DNA of 64,000 bases, from positions 6,994,387-7,058,386 of the forward strand of contig CM029610.1 of assembly GCA_017311315.1 (NCBI GenBank), in the 5' to 3' direction. Numbering within the stretch: position 1 is the first letter of the stretch; every line of letters begins with the position of its first letter. Positions 12,078-23,284 of this stretch are shown one piece after another. The notes beneath the pieces are model-generated. The model was not told the origin of the DNA. It worked only from the letters and a program-made list of their open reading frames with translations, and made no database searches. A program made the position numbers and the translations under genes. The DNA comes from Dendrocalamus latiflorus. Its lineage: Eukaryota > Streptophyta > Magnoliopsida > Poales > Poaceae.

Positions 12078-13358
12078 CAGGGGTGAAAACGGATCGGATA
12101 CGGACGGATAATGTCTCTACCATATTTGTTTTCATATTTTTTTTCGGATACGGAAACGAATACGGATAACTCGAATACGAATACAAATACGGATAATATC
12201 GAATACAGATACGGATCGAATACGAATCGAAACGAATACGGTTACGAATATTTATCGGAACATGAAAACCCCTTAAACTATACATCCAAAATTAACGAAA
12301 ATACATAAATAGTTTATCTTGTCAAAACATTCATGAAATCTAAACAAACATAGTCTTTGAGATTTCAGGAATCAATTGCTAAAGCTTCCAAGGGGTGCAC
12401 GTAGGTTTGAGATTTCAGGAATCAATTGCTTTTCATGATAATCTTAAGACCTACCCAGCACAACAGTCAACAGGTAAATCAAGTCATCTGATACTTCCAA
12501 AGCAGTGAACCAAACTGAAGGAATGTTGTACCAACATCACATTGCATTGAAAAAATGGAGTCGGCGGAGGCTGGCGGAGGCGGTTGGCGGAGGGAGGCCG
12601 TGGGGATGGCCGGCAGGCAGCGGTCGGCGGTGGAGACGATGACCGCCGCGATCGCCAGCGACCCCAGCTTCACCAAGGCGCTAGCGACCGCCCTCTCATC
12701 GATCATGGCAGGAGGCGCCCAAGCCCAACCACCTCCCGGCGGCGGTGTCGCCGTGTCGGTGGCACCGAAGACGGTAACGGTGGAAGTGGCAACGACTCCG
12801 CCACGGCGGCCGGAGCACGTGGAGTGGCCACATAGGGGTCGCCCCCGCGGTTACCCACGCAGCCTTGCAGCACTTCTTGACGGTCGCCATTGACGTGGAA
12901 ATTAAATAGAAGTTTAGATTTAGATGCTTGTAATCTGTACATTCATATCCGTACATACGTACACCACATCGGTTTTGTACTGTTACTGTGTAGAGCTTTG
13001 CTGTTGTACACGAATTATTATACTTGAGATTCGTACAGAGAGAATTAATTTCCATCATAGCATGTACTTAAAGAAAATGCAATTTTCTATTCACACCTAT
13101 CATAGCCCATGGGCTGTATTTGGGCTGGCTGGTTATGGGCTGAAATCTCGGATATCCGTTTTTGTATTATCCGAATTATCCGTATCCGTATCCGTATTCG
13201 ACAGATACTAGGCTTACTGTATTCGTATCTGTATCCGATAAAAAAAATCCGTATCCGTATCCGATCCGAGAACTATCCGAAAAAAATCCGTTCCGACACA
13301 ATCCGTATCCGTATCCGTCCGGATCCGGCGGAAAATATCCGATCCGTTTTCACCCCTA
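12078..13358. mobile_element. hAT element nested in Helitron copy 1
   Basis: It begins CAGGGGTGAAAACGGATCGG and ends, read inward, TAGGGGTGAAAACGGATCGG. The 8-bp duplication GGCACAAG lies at 12070-12077 and 13359-13366. Both ends carry many TCCGTATCCGTA-type subterminal repeats, typical of hAT elements. The sister Helitron has the uninterrupted site at about 63085 (CAGGGTACACGCGCACC). There is no transposase; the interior carries a WRKY gene fragment. Confidence 0.93.
12630..12726 (+). pseudogene. Captured WRKY C-terminal fragment inside the hAT element
   Basis: The frame VETMTAAIASDPSFTKAL followed by ATALSSIMAGGAQ matches the conserved tail of group IIb WRKY factors (pattern ..AAI.ADPNFTAALAAAISSI.GG). 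The surrounding open frame 12555-12893 starts with an unrelated Gly-rich stretch. The WRKY DNA-binding domain is absent, so this is a captured piece, not a working factor. Recognition is by motif only. Confidence 0.65.
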
Positions 13359-13389
13359 GGCACAAGCACACCGAAGGCCTGCCAACGTA

Positions 13390-13905
13390 CAACCACCAGC
13401 GATGGTCGACCGCTCCCGATCTACGATCACGTGCGATGGTCGACGACTTCTAACTTACGATCACGAGGTGTGATCGACGACTTTTAATTTACGACCATGA
13501 GCACTGGTCGATGTGTTACGACTTATGACAACGAGGTATGGTCGATGTCTTCCGACTTACGACTACGAGCACTGGTCGATGTGTTCTGACTTACAACCAC
13601 AAGGTATCCTCGATGGCTTCTGACTTACGACCATGAACGATGGTCGTCGGCTTCTGATGTACAACCATGAGCCATTGTCAAAGGCTCCCGATTTAGGACC
13701 ACGATCGATCGTCGACTGCTGCCAACCTACGACCACTAGCGATGGTCGACCGCGCCCGACCTACGATCACGTGCAATGGTTGATGGCTCTCGACCTACGA
13801 CCACGAGGTGTGCTTGAGGGCTCTCGACCTATGACCACGAGGTGTGGTCGATGTCTTCCGACTTATGACTACGAGGTGTGATCGACGTCTTCCGACTTAC
13901 TTGAT
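13390..13905. repeat. GATGGTCGA / TACGACCACGAG degenerate repeat of Helitron copy 1
   Basis: About 10-12 degenerate units of roughly 45 bp (for example GATGGTCGACCGCTCCCGAT, TTACGACCACGAGGTGTG) fill the Helitron 3' part. Copy 2 keeps only the first unit before its 3' end (about 63118-63145), so the array expanded or collapsed between copies. Confidence 0.8.
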
Positions 13906-14211
13906 GAATTTAAAAATTTTTAGAACATGTTTATATGCATATTCTAAAAAAATTACCACCTATGAGTTTTAAAACATGTAGTATGATAAAGTTTAAAAAT
14001 CCGTAGCAACGCACGGGTATTCAGCTAGTATATAGAAAAGTATTTAAATTTGTCATATGAAAATGATACTAGTAGGCTTGTTGTCAAAACTAGTTTGATG
14101 TCATTATTTTTTTAGTAACAAACATGTAATTAGAAAAAAAGTTATGATCAAACATGTGTATTAGAGATCATATCAATATACAAAATAAAAAATAAAAAGG
14201 ACCAGAGGGAG

Positions 14212-15321
14212 TAGTAATTGGTACGTGTAATGATGCAATGCCACAACATGGTGTAGTAACACAAATTAATGATATCTCAAAAGCACACACACAAATGAAA
14301 TACAAGGAAATTAGAGGAGACCCGGACATCACGTCTGAAATATCTTTGTATTTAGCAAAATTGTCAATTCAACTGTAACACTTCAACTTCCGAAACTCCA
14401 TGTTAAGTAATTGATGTAACATTTCATTGACATGAAATTAAGACAAGCGGTAATTGGTGGCTAGTCTAACCGATGCGGCAACCAAGTTGTATGGCAGAAT
14501 GGCTGAAGTCCACGGTTCGCATCGATACCTCCAACTAAACATTACATTAGTTTACTTGTTGTTTTTTTAAATTTGAATCCATGATCTTTAAGTTGTGAGC
14601 TTTAAGGACGACTGTGCTAACCAATTTCCAAAAAATTGCCCAAAAAATCCAGATAAGCAAAATTAACAATGGGGTAATTCTTGGATTTGTATAGGTGAGT
14701 TCGGAATGACTTATGGCTTGTGGTTTTTGGTTTATGCTATATTAATTAGTTTTTAAAAGTTTTGTGTTTTTTAAGGCATGGTCTACAAGTGAATTATAGT
14801 ATAAATTGTACCGAATTCAGCTGTACCAGCCAAAATCACATACGACTATTTTTCTCTGCGTACTGCTTCCTACAAATAGTACATAATTCAAAAAGTTCAA
14901 TTATAAGTTATAAATCATAGCCCAAAAGACACACACACATATGCAAATAAGGCAATGCATCATATTTCCAATTTAAACCTTTTTGCGGCGGATCCAGCGG
15001 TGGGGCGGGGGGGGGGGGGGGGGGGGGGCTCGAGCCCCCCTTACCGCTACCGGACCCTTGGAGCCCCTTATAAATTTTTAGCTATGGATATATGGTGTAG
15101 AAGGAGCATAGTGGAGTTATGTCGCTGTATCGCTTTTGTTCAGCCCCTCCTAAAATTTTTCCTAGATCCGCCACTGAATTCACAAACAAATTCTTTACCC
15201 CTAATTACGAGCTGAATGTTAAAACGGATCTACACCTTGCACAAAGCATCGTATATAGTTTGTAGCGACATGTTTTACACTCACCCCCGGCCCTCCTCGC
15301 ATTTCTTGAATCTTGATTCGT
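14212..15321. other. Intergenic stretch with hAT-like MITE and G-run
   Basis: No gene seen. A probable small hAT-like MITE lies at about 14985-15176: its right end reads inward CAGTGGCGGATCTAGG and the left end contains GGCGGATCCAGCGGTGGGG. An uninterrupted G-run at about 15007-15029 sits near its left end; its length is unlikely to be exact. Confidence 0.45.
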
Positions 15322-17021
15322 TCACACACCAACAGCATCGCGCTCGCCGCCGCCGCCGCCGCCGTCGTTGCCGCGGTCCTCGATTGCGGCGGGGTCGCCG
15401 TGCCCGTCGCCGAACGCGCGGGCGTGGTCGTTGAGGGAGCGCTTGTGCCTGAAGTCCGCGCCGCAGGCGCAGCGCCAGAGGCGGCCGCAGTTCTTCTCGT
15501 GGGTGCGCCAGTCGCCGCGGACGGCGAAGCACTTGGCGCAGCGGCGGCAGGCGAAGGGGCGCGCGCCGTGGCGGCGGCGGTAGTGCGTCTGCAGCGTGCG
15601 GAAGTCCTTGAGCGGGCGCGCGCGCGGGTGGTCGATGTGGTTGCGGCAACCCGCCGCGCAGCAGTAGCACGGCAGCCGCAGCATCGCCGTCGGCTGCGCG
15701 CCCCGCAGCGACGCCTTGCCCCGCTGGTACTGCGACCCGTGCCCCCACATGTGCATCTGCACGTAAAGCAACATGCAATGCAATGCATGCAATTATCATC
15801 CGTGCGTACGACTAGCTAGTGTCAATGATGCATACTCCACAGTTTCTTCTCTACTTGTTGCATGCCAACGAACAAGCACATGCAATGCAATCAATATTGG
15901 AATTTTAGAGAGAGGGAGGACCCCTCACACACACTATATAAATAACAGGGGCACCATGATACCTAAGTTCTATAAGTAAGACTTTCTATCTATGAGTGAG
16001 ATTTTCCATCCATGATTAAGACTTTCTATCCATGTTAGTAACTTCCTTTCCATACTATTGTACTAGCATATATCTAAAAACAATCCAAAGGCAGAGAGGC
16101 TTGGTTCCTGGGCATCATGGTGCACCTACCTCTAGTATACCATCTAAAAAATTTGAAATATTCATTTATTACTTTAGGTATACTTATGTACTAATTATAA
16201 GATACTTTAATATGAATCACACAAAAAAAATTACAAGGGAGTCTATAGTTTTTAGCGTATTTTATAAATACTATCATATACGTACATAAAAAGAAGGATG
16301 TCAAAAAAATGTACATACCATATTTGAAAAATTATTCATATCACCTATATAGTCTTAAATAGTCGTATACTACATATACATATCTTCTGTTACGCAAGAT
16401 ACTTTCTATATTATGAGATACGATATAGGATATAATAACGCCTCCCTCTTTCTCTATATCTCTGTTCAGTTAACCGTATGTATGTACCTGAAGGTTGTTG
16501 TATCTGTTTAAGGTCTTGTGGCAGACGGGGCAGGCGAACTTGGTGGCGCCGGCGAGGATCTGCGTCGGCGTCGGGATCCAGTACTGCCCACCGCCCTTCC
16601 TCAAGCTACCTGCCTCCGCAGCCATGGCGGCCATGCTGCTGTTGCCGCTTCCTTCATCTTCTCCCCTTTTCTGGCCTCTTCGCACTCCTGCAGCATCTGC
16701 ATCACAGGTAGTAGCAAAACTACTGCCACTAGTTGTTGTTATCGCCGCCGCCGCCGCAAAAGGAGAGGGGATCGGTAGGCCTATGTGCAGGGCCACTGTG
16801 AGCTCATCTTCTTCTTGTTTGTTGCTGCAACAAGTACTGTAGGTGTGGGTGACGTGCGGTCGATGGCCATCTTCTTGCTGGTTGCTGCAAGAAGCAGCAG
16901 CCATGTGGTGATGGTGAGGTGAAGGGGTGAGGCTGAGGAGGGGGAGGGCTTCCTTCATGGGAGGGGAGGAGGGAGTGTGTTGATTTCTTCTCAAGAAGCT
17001 GGGGTGAGCAAGGTCTCCCAT
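15322..17021 (-). CDS. WIP-subfamily C2H2 zinc-finger transcription factor (2 exons)
   Basis: Exon 1 is 17021-16488 and exon 2 is 15756-15322, joined in phase 0 (CAG|GTACAT donor, ACGTGCAG acceptor), giving 322 aa. The N-terminus is low complexity with an acidic/amphipathic LTVALHIGLPIPSP motif typical of the TT1/NTT group. The diagnostic WIP block QYWIPTPTQILAGATKFACP begins about residue 146. It is followed by finger 1 (CPVC...HMWGH, which spans the intron), finger 2 (CCAAGC...HYRRRH), finger 3 (CRRC...HEKNC) and finger 4 (CACGADF...H...GHG). WIP factors control seed-coat, transmitting-tract and root-initial development in eudicots; the grass role is inferred. Reading frame and splice signals are intact. 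The position with Phe in most family members (KTFNRYNN) is Leu here (KTLNRYNN). Confidence 0.92.
15947..16127. mobile_element. Small MITE in the WIP intron
   Basis: Ends AGGGGCACCATGATACC and, inverted, AGGTGCACCATGATGCC enclose 181 bp with repeated GACTTTCTATC(C/T)ATG units. No clear target duplication. A fused pair of similar ends occurs at about 50930-50953. Confidence 0.6.
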
Positions 17022-17310
17022 GGGTGGATCAAGGTGGATTTGGGGTTAGAGCTCAAGGAGAGATGTGGGTTGGGGAAAGAGAGGGTACTAGCTAGAGACC
17101 AGAGAGAGTGTGTGATTGTGAACAAAACAAAGATATTGGATGAATGCATGGTGAGTAGTGGATGCTACTACAGCTGCAGTGTGTCTCTTGTGAATAGTAA
17201 TGGGATAGATAATATATCTTGGTGCTTGGAAACATAAATACCCCCTTATTATTCCCTGTGGAAGTATGGGATGCCATAACCATAGGCTGCAACAATCGGG
17301 TTTTGTTAAA

Positions 17311-17527
17311 CGTCATCCGTATGTTTTCTTTTTAACTATCATCCAAATTTAGGATCATTGGATTAATATTAGAGATCCAATGGACATGAATTCTCCTCCC
17401 CCCCCTTGAATTCTACCCCCTCCCTCTTGAAAAAATCTCCCCTATTTAAAAACAAGAGCCTTTTGATCTCAAATCCAAAGGTCACAAATTTGGATGATAA
17501 TTAAGAAGAAAACATCCGGGTGATGCC
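17311..17527. mobile_element. Fold-back MITE upstream of the WIP gene
   Basis: Long inverted ends (CGTCATCCGTATGTTTTCTT at left; inverted right end GCATCACCCGGATGTTTTCT) continue into a shared AACTATCATCCAAATTT / AATTATCATCCAAATTT arm. About 40 bp can pair on each side of a C-rich centre. It lies 290 bp upstream of the WIP start codon. Confidence 0.7.
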
Positions 17528-18607
17528 TATACACTCCCCAACAATCAACAAGACCAGGGACTTAAAATGGACTTCTCTTTACCACTAATACTAACTCTAT
17601 TCTTTTTTAAAACGATGTGCTTATTTTTTAGATCTCTAACTCTGAGATGTAACTTTTACCATTATTTTTGATAATTTTATATTATTATAAATTTGTGAAC
17701 GTAGTTTTTTTAAAAAGTCTAATGATATAACTTTTATATGGCTAACCTAAATACTTTTAAACATATTGATTGTCAAATTTAGAAATTTTGACAGCAAATA
17801 TTATAAAACATCATTTACAAAAAGTAGTGCAAAGACATAATTAAACACAACAAGGCAGTAGCGACCACAGGATGGACCAACCAAAGTCTCACTTTTGCAT
17901 ATCTTGACCGGCCACAGCTTGATTGAATTTGCTTGCCTCGAAATCAAATGCCAAATAGTAGTAGCTAGTAGCGCTTTCTCCTCAGCTTTTGTATGGAGGC
18001 AGCCTAGCTAGCTAGCTAGCTAATATAGCTACTACTGTTAGCTGCATGATCAGTAGTGTAGGGGTCGTTGCAAGCTTTGCAACTCCCAACCGACAACACG
18101 CAGGTTCAAAGGTTTAATTTTTTTTTGATCTCATTCAAAGGTTTAATTGAAAGAGAAGAACAGTGAGGCGCATAAAATGGGAACAGTACTAGTACAGAGT
18201 AGAGGTGCAGAACGTCACGACCGGATCAGTAAGATAGCGATGAAGCATATCAAAGAGAGTAAGATCCGTTTGGGGCACAGAAATTTCATGTAAATTTTGG
18301 AGGGCATGAAACATACACTTTACTTGATACGTAGAGTTTCTTTGAAATTCATGTGATGATATAGATTTTGGAGGGTGTGAAACATATATTTAGGGCTAGA
18401 GAAATAGCTCGAGACTTGCAAGCTGGCTGGACTCGTAAGTCGTAACAAGCTCGAGCCGGTTCAGGCTTGTGAATTTTTGAGCCGAGTGAAGTCTCTTTCA
18501 ATGCCCCGCACACGCCACCGACCTCCCCTCCTTCCACTCGTCCGGTCAGCCCCCAAATCTCCTCACAAAATCCTGTAACGTAAAGCTCTTATTGGCTTTG
18601 GATCTTG
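17528..18607. other. Intergenic stretch, no gene seen
   Basis: AT-rich DNA. Two direct, partial copies of a TTTTGGAGGG(C/T)(A/G)TGAAACATA motif lie at about 18294-18315 and 18365-18386. The segment around 18405-18490 (CTCGAG...GAGCCGG) resembles 21000-21180 and may be a transposon end, but I cannot define boundaries. Confidence 0.4.
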
Positions 18608-19140
18608 GGCTTCTACCACAAAGACAGCGTGTTGACAATCTCTCTCCACATGAAGCATGGTTCATGGGGTCCGTCGTCGCACCCGCAGAGCGGCTCGGTT
18701 GATGAGATTGGTGAAGGTAGGGGGCTAAGGTACTGTTGAAGTATAAGTGAATTGTCAATCTTTCCTCATCAGCTTAAGCTTATGGGTGAACTGGCTGGTG
18801 CATAAAACTCAATATGGTATTAGAGCCAAGAGGTCTCGAGTTCAAAACCTGGCTGACGCAATTAAAAAAATTAATTGTAGTCCACTTCTATTCCACGTAT
18901 TAGGTCTAAGAGAGCCTACACGTGAGGGAGAGTGTTGAAGTATAAGTGAATTGCCTATTTTTCCTCATCAACTTAAGCTTTTGGGTGAACGTGCTGGTGC
19001 ATGAAACTCAATAGGTACAATCTCAATATACCTTTGCCTAATGGAAGTGGGGATGCGGAATATGCAATGAATAAATTGGTTGTTCCGGCGACAGAAAGTT
19101 TTCAGCCTCAGCTTTTGGTTTTTGTCATTGGCCAAGAGAT
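18608..19140 (+). pseudogene. Histone deacetylase exon fragment split by a SMART
   Basis: When the SMART (18734-19013) and one 5-bp duplication are set aside, the flanks give one open frame: GFYHKDSVLTISLHMKHGSW, GPSSHPQSGSVDEIGEGRG, LRYNLNIPLPNGSGDAEYAM, NKLVVPATESFQPQLLVFVIGQ. This matches the class II (HDA8-like) deacetylase core around LHM.HGSWGPSHPQ and NIPLPNGTGD. About three residues are missing after GSGD, and similarity stops at VIGQ, just before the family's next conserved block (DSSAFDPNGRQ). No flanking exons are recognisable, so this is a dispersed fragment. Confidence 0.7.
18734..19013 (+). mobile_element. SMART (280-bp LTR retrotransposon)
   Basis: Two 81-bp LTRs (18734-18814, 18933-19013) both start TGTTGAAGTATAAGTGAATT and end ACTCAATA. 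The primer site TGGTATTAGAGCC directly follows the left LTR (initiator tRNA-Met type). A CGTGAGGGAGAG polypurine tract precedes the right LTR. The duplication GGTAC flanks it at 18729-18733 and 19014-19018. Size and structure match the grass SMART class. It carries no coding capacity. Confidence 0.93.
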
Positions 19141-19620
19141 TCTAGTGCGGTGAGTTGAGTTTGTGTAGTATGTTTTACTGTTTTACTTAGTACATGGTAT
19201 GTTACACTTGCTAAACTTGCTGTGTTTAGCTTAGTACATGGTATGCCAGGATTACAGTGAGCATCTTATTCCAGAGTAATTTATCTGAAGCCATCAAATC
19301 ACTTAACCTATGAATTGGTGATATGTGAAAACAGCTCGTTAATTATTAAATGTGCATTCTTGAAATTATCTTCTCACCATGGAACCTGAATTTGTAACTG
19401 GGGCATCTTTCATCTTCACTTTGTTATTCTCTAATCTAACTTCACACAGATCTTAAGAAACATTTACTTTTTCTTTTGCACAGGCTCTGCAGACACCATT
19501 CAAAGGCTATTTGAGTGTCATGTTGGCTCTGTAAGTGTATTTTATGTTTATGTTTTTGTCATTTCACTTGTTCATGGCATATACAGCCACTTTATATTTC
19601 CATGTGTAAGTAAGCTATAG

Positions 19621-20561
19621 CAGTGGCGTAGCCAGGATTTGTAGCTATGGTGGTCCATTGTCTAAAATTTATTTAACCGCTATAAATTTAACATGTCGGT
19701 ACACAAGTATATGAATTACGAAATGCAATTAAGGGAAAAAGGACATACGAATTTCATAAAATAGACGAATATAGCTTTCTTAACATAGAATTGAAATATT
19801 ACATACCCATAGTAGTTGAAGAACAGTACGTCACTACTTCTTCTTCTTGTCAGGATATAAAGAGAACATCACATTAATTTTATATTAGAACATTAAATAC
19901 ATTCTATATTTATGGACAAAGCTATTTAAAAAATACATTTTATAAAGGAGTAGATCAGAAGAGTTTGCTTGCATGGGTAACTTCCTGAAAGCCGCATTTG
20001 GAGCAAACGCAAGCTAAGACAACAAATACCTACCTCAGCAAATTTACGAGACCGTTTACACCGACTTCTATTCACAGAAGAAAGAAGGTAATATAAATAT
20101 TTAACTTTCTAAAATAATTTCTCTATTTCTCTCGTCCTGAAAATAAGTTATGGGACACAGACATATCACTACCTCACTCTTCTCGCTCCTGTCTCGCACA
20201 CGCATCTCTTTTTTATTTTCCCTACCACTCGTATCCTCCCACTAAAAGCTTTTTTTAGTCATTACTATTTATTTTAGCTAAAAACCATCAACTGTCGTTC
20301 AATATGAACATGCCAAGCTAGTCATCGATTTTATTGTACATCTAGATGCCAAGCTAGCCAACGATTTTACTGTACATCTAGATTCCCAAGTTGCGTGTCA
20401 TTAGCTTGACACATATAGAGCAAATTAAATGATTTAGCGGGAGGTAAAATGTAGCTGTGATTCAACAAGTTTTTGCATTATGATCAAATACATGAAGGCC
20501 TCATTATCCGAGCGCAGGGTGATCCGCGGCCCACAGGGACCACCCTGTAGCTCCACCAGTG
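19621..20561. mobile_element. Non-autonomous hAT element
   Basis: Left end CAGTGGCGTAGCCAGGATTT and right end, read inward, CACTGGTGGAGCTACAGGGT. The 8-bp duplication AGCTATAG is at 19613-19620 and 20562-20569. The 941-bp AT-rich interior has no open frame worth naming. Confidence 0.88.
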
Positions 20562-20569
20562 AGCTATAG

Positions 20570-22319
20570 TATACATTATGCTGTTTCTTTACCCTTAACC
20601 ACTTCTAAGTATTAGGCCACGGTACTTTTGATTATCCATTAGCATGTCATATTGTACACTGCGGCCCTTGTAATTTTCTGGATCACTGGTGTTAGGTGAA
20701 ATGTACATGTTAGCTTCAATTTCAAGTGGTAATCAATTAAGTTCATGTAAAACATCTCCATTGATTAAGTTCCTCTTGAAGCCATGCTATCTTGGAAGTT
20801 TTCTTGACTGGATGTATAGCCTTGACTTATTTGATCCTGACCTTCAAAGGGTGCATGGCAGCATGAATATCAATCTCACTCCTTACTTTTCTTGGCCATT
20901 CTGGTCTTCAAGACGATGATTTGGTTTTACGCTGTGAAGCTATTTTCCTTTTGGATATTGTTCAAATCTGTGCCGAGTTGTTTGATATCACCTTATTCAA
21001 ATCTGTAAGCCTCCTGGAAGCTGCCAAGCTCAGTCGGCTTGTTGAGTAGTTCTGGACAGCTTGAGCCACACACCAAGCCGACATTCTAGCTCGATACATT
21101 AACGAGCCAAGTCGTAGCTTCGTGCGAGCTCCATCGAACCTGACTCAAGCTTGCTCGGCTCGTTTACGACTTGACGTAGAGTTTCTGTGAAATTCCTCTG
21201 AGAATCATTCCTTCTAAACGGGGTGCCTATGCTAGCTCCGAGCATTAACGGGCTTGATTGGGACTATTCATCGATATATTGGTCATCGACGTGTACTACT
21301 ATTCATGATATCTTTTACGACAAGTGAAATTGTACAAATTATTCCTCTAAATTCAATCCAAACAGGTACCTGTTAGATATTGACCCGTTTAATTATGACC
21401 TATTTCCTTAATTCCAAAGCATACATTGTTTAGTACCATATTGCTAAGGAAAAGCGATGAAGACCGATTTATAAGGTGGAGTCCTCACCACTTCTTGAAT
21501 ATGGATAGAGATGGTATGAGGAGGGTTCTGTCTAGTCACACGCGCGCGCGCGCGTATTCACGTATTTTCGCATGAAAATTGCGTGACTTACTTTTGACTC
21601 TTGGCAGACCAAGTTCATCTTTATTTTTTGCTAAACTCTGCACCACACACACTCTCTCTCTGTGTGTGTTTGAATGAGATTCAAACGTTTGACTTTGAGG
21701 CTTTACTGGGGTTTTGATGATAGATAGTTACTAGTGGATAAATGGCTGGTTGAATGTGTCAGTTACCAGTGGGTAAATGGCTGTTTTAATCATGTCAGTT
21801 ATCAGTCTGTCTATATATGTCTGGAGAAGTCCAGAGTGTAAAAGAGAATCCTACTACCTCCATTTTTTCTTCTGCGATTTTGTGCTCGAGTACTGTGCTG
21901 TCTGAATCTCGTCGACATTTCTTTCCGGCGTGCACCTGGAAGGAGGGAGAGCGGCTATCTCCGAACCGTTGCCGCAGAGAGTACCTGCACGGGGGTGGCA
22001 ATAAGGTTTCTAGGCAGCGCATCTGTGCGACCGCTCACTGCACTGCGTCATCTACGTTCTGCACGACGTCAAACCTGCGCGGCTTTCTATTCTTCATCAG
22101 GCTAACAAGTAAGTCGTTCGTGTGCACGTTCGATTTGGTTACTATATTCTTTCTTGAGTATATTCTGAAGTATGATGAGTAGCCTGCTGTGAGTTGTGAG
22201 TTTTGCATCATTAGTTTATTGGTTTTGTCTCCTAATAAAACTTAGAATTAAAATATTACCTTACTTTACAACAGTACCTAGGTCGCTCAATATAGACAAT
22301 ACATAACTACTTAAAAAAA
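20570..22319. other. Intergenic stretch, no gene recognised
   Basis: Contains a (CG)n run at 21541-21554, CT/GT microsatellite at about 21641-21670 and a three-fold imperfect repeat GTTA(C/T)(C/T)AGT(G/C)... at about 21727-21806. The segment 21816-22182 is open but resembles nothing I know. Target of unknown transposons is possible. Confidence 0.35.
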
Positions 22320-22914
22320 TCTATAGAATAGATGTCTCAAATCAACCTCTCAACCTCCCCCATGCCACGTCACCGACCTTACAAAAAAGTTCCCCGCTTT
22401 GCTGAATGCTCTTCTATACCTTGCGCTTATGTCGGCCGTTCGATCGGGCGGACCGCGCGATGCACGATCTTTGGGTAAGCTCTGTGTGTTCTCGCGAATG
22501 TTCACGCGGCTTTCGTTGTAGCGCATCGCAGCTGCCTTTTTTGTAGCTGCGCCCGCGTCGTCCGCTCTATTACCCTCGTTTGCTATTCTCTACCTGCTCT
22601 CGCTTCCTCTTCTTTGCCTGGGTCGCGCCTGCCGCTCCTTTTTCCTTTTCGCTTACGCCACCCTCCTCCTCTTTGGCCGCGCCGACCTCATCGCCATCGC
22701 TCACGTTGCCCACCTTCTCATAGGTCGCGTCGACCCCATCGCCACTCCTGTTCTCTCATGGACCTGAGGTGCTATCTTTATCGAATTTTATGCTATCTTT
22801 ATCGAATTGTATATGATTTACTATTTATACGTTTATCATTTTCTCTCTCTCATGGATCTGAGGTGATAGGTGCTATCATTATCAAATTTTGTGCTCTCTT
22901 TACCGAATTGGCTC

Positions 22915-23147
22915 TGTTGTGGCTACAGACCAAACAGAGAGAGAGATGGTAGTGGAGAGGTGGGAGTGTTCTGTCTCACCCTCCCCCTTATCTTGATATA
23001 TATATTCACATGGGGTCTACTTTTACAGTTATGTCCTTACATCCATACATCCCCATTAGGGGCACTTATGTCATTACACATGTTACTCTGGTTCTTATAA
23101 CCTCCTAACAGGCCTGCTGGGTTTAGGTGGGGGCCACCCCTACGACA
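22915..23147 (-). repeat. 3' LTR of the Gypsy element
   Basis: 233 bp, differing from the other LTR only at TATGTCCTT/TATGCCCTT and GGGTTTAGG/GGGCTTAGG. Being at the low-coordinate end, it is the 3' LTR of a minus-strand element. Confidence 0.95.
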
Positions 23148-23284
23148 GGAGCCTCTCAGGGTGAAGGGCTTCACAGGGCCGAAGCCATGTCGCCGAGTCC
23201 TTTGGCCCCCTCCGTCCCCTGCGGCTTGTGAATTTCTCCAAGCTTGTGGCTGGGGAGCCTGAGGGCTGGGATGGAAGGTTGCCT

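Larger units (their letters stand above)
9866..14028 (+). mobile_element. Non-autonomous Helitron (copy 1)
   Basis: The 5' end TCTTTACTATTATAAAAA follows an A. The 3' end CGCACGGGTATTCAGCTAG is followed by T. This gives the A|TC...CTAG|T structure of Helitrons, with no target duplication. The copy at 60562-63251 shares both ends and the interior. There is no Rep/helicase gene. The interior comprises a coding-like GC-rich 5' part (about 10020-10190), a GTGGTCGAA minisatellite, a UFC1 fragment and a nested hAT element at 12078-13358. Without the nested element the length is about 2.9 kb, similar to copy 2. Confidence 0.88.
9795..14211. mobile_element. Stowaway-like MITE split by a Helitron
   Basis: The left end CTCCCTCCGTCCTTTTTAT (from 9795) and the right end, read inward, CTCCCTCTGGTCCTTTTTAT (ending at 14211) are matching terminal repeats of the common CTCCCTCCGT grass MITE. 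The MITE halves are 71 bp and 183 bp; the intervening 9866-14028 is the Helitron. TA follows the right end, but the left flank reads TT, so the target duplication is imperfect. Confidence 0.7.

Noticed and set aside
14455..14530. Possible tRNA-derived SINE (GGTTCGCATCGATACC)
   Set aside because: The B-box resemblance is weak, no A-box or tail, no duplication seen.
18815..18850. tRNA-like stretch TGGTATTAGAGCC...GTTCAAAACCTGG
   Set aside because: It is the primer site and internal part of the SMART; no cloverleaf can be formed.
21816..22200. Possible solo LTR near 21716-22180
   Set aside because: No second copy in the window, no clear TG...CA ends and no target duplication.
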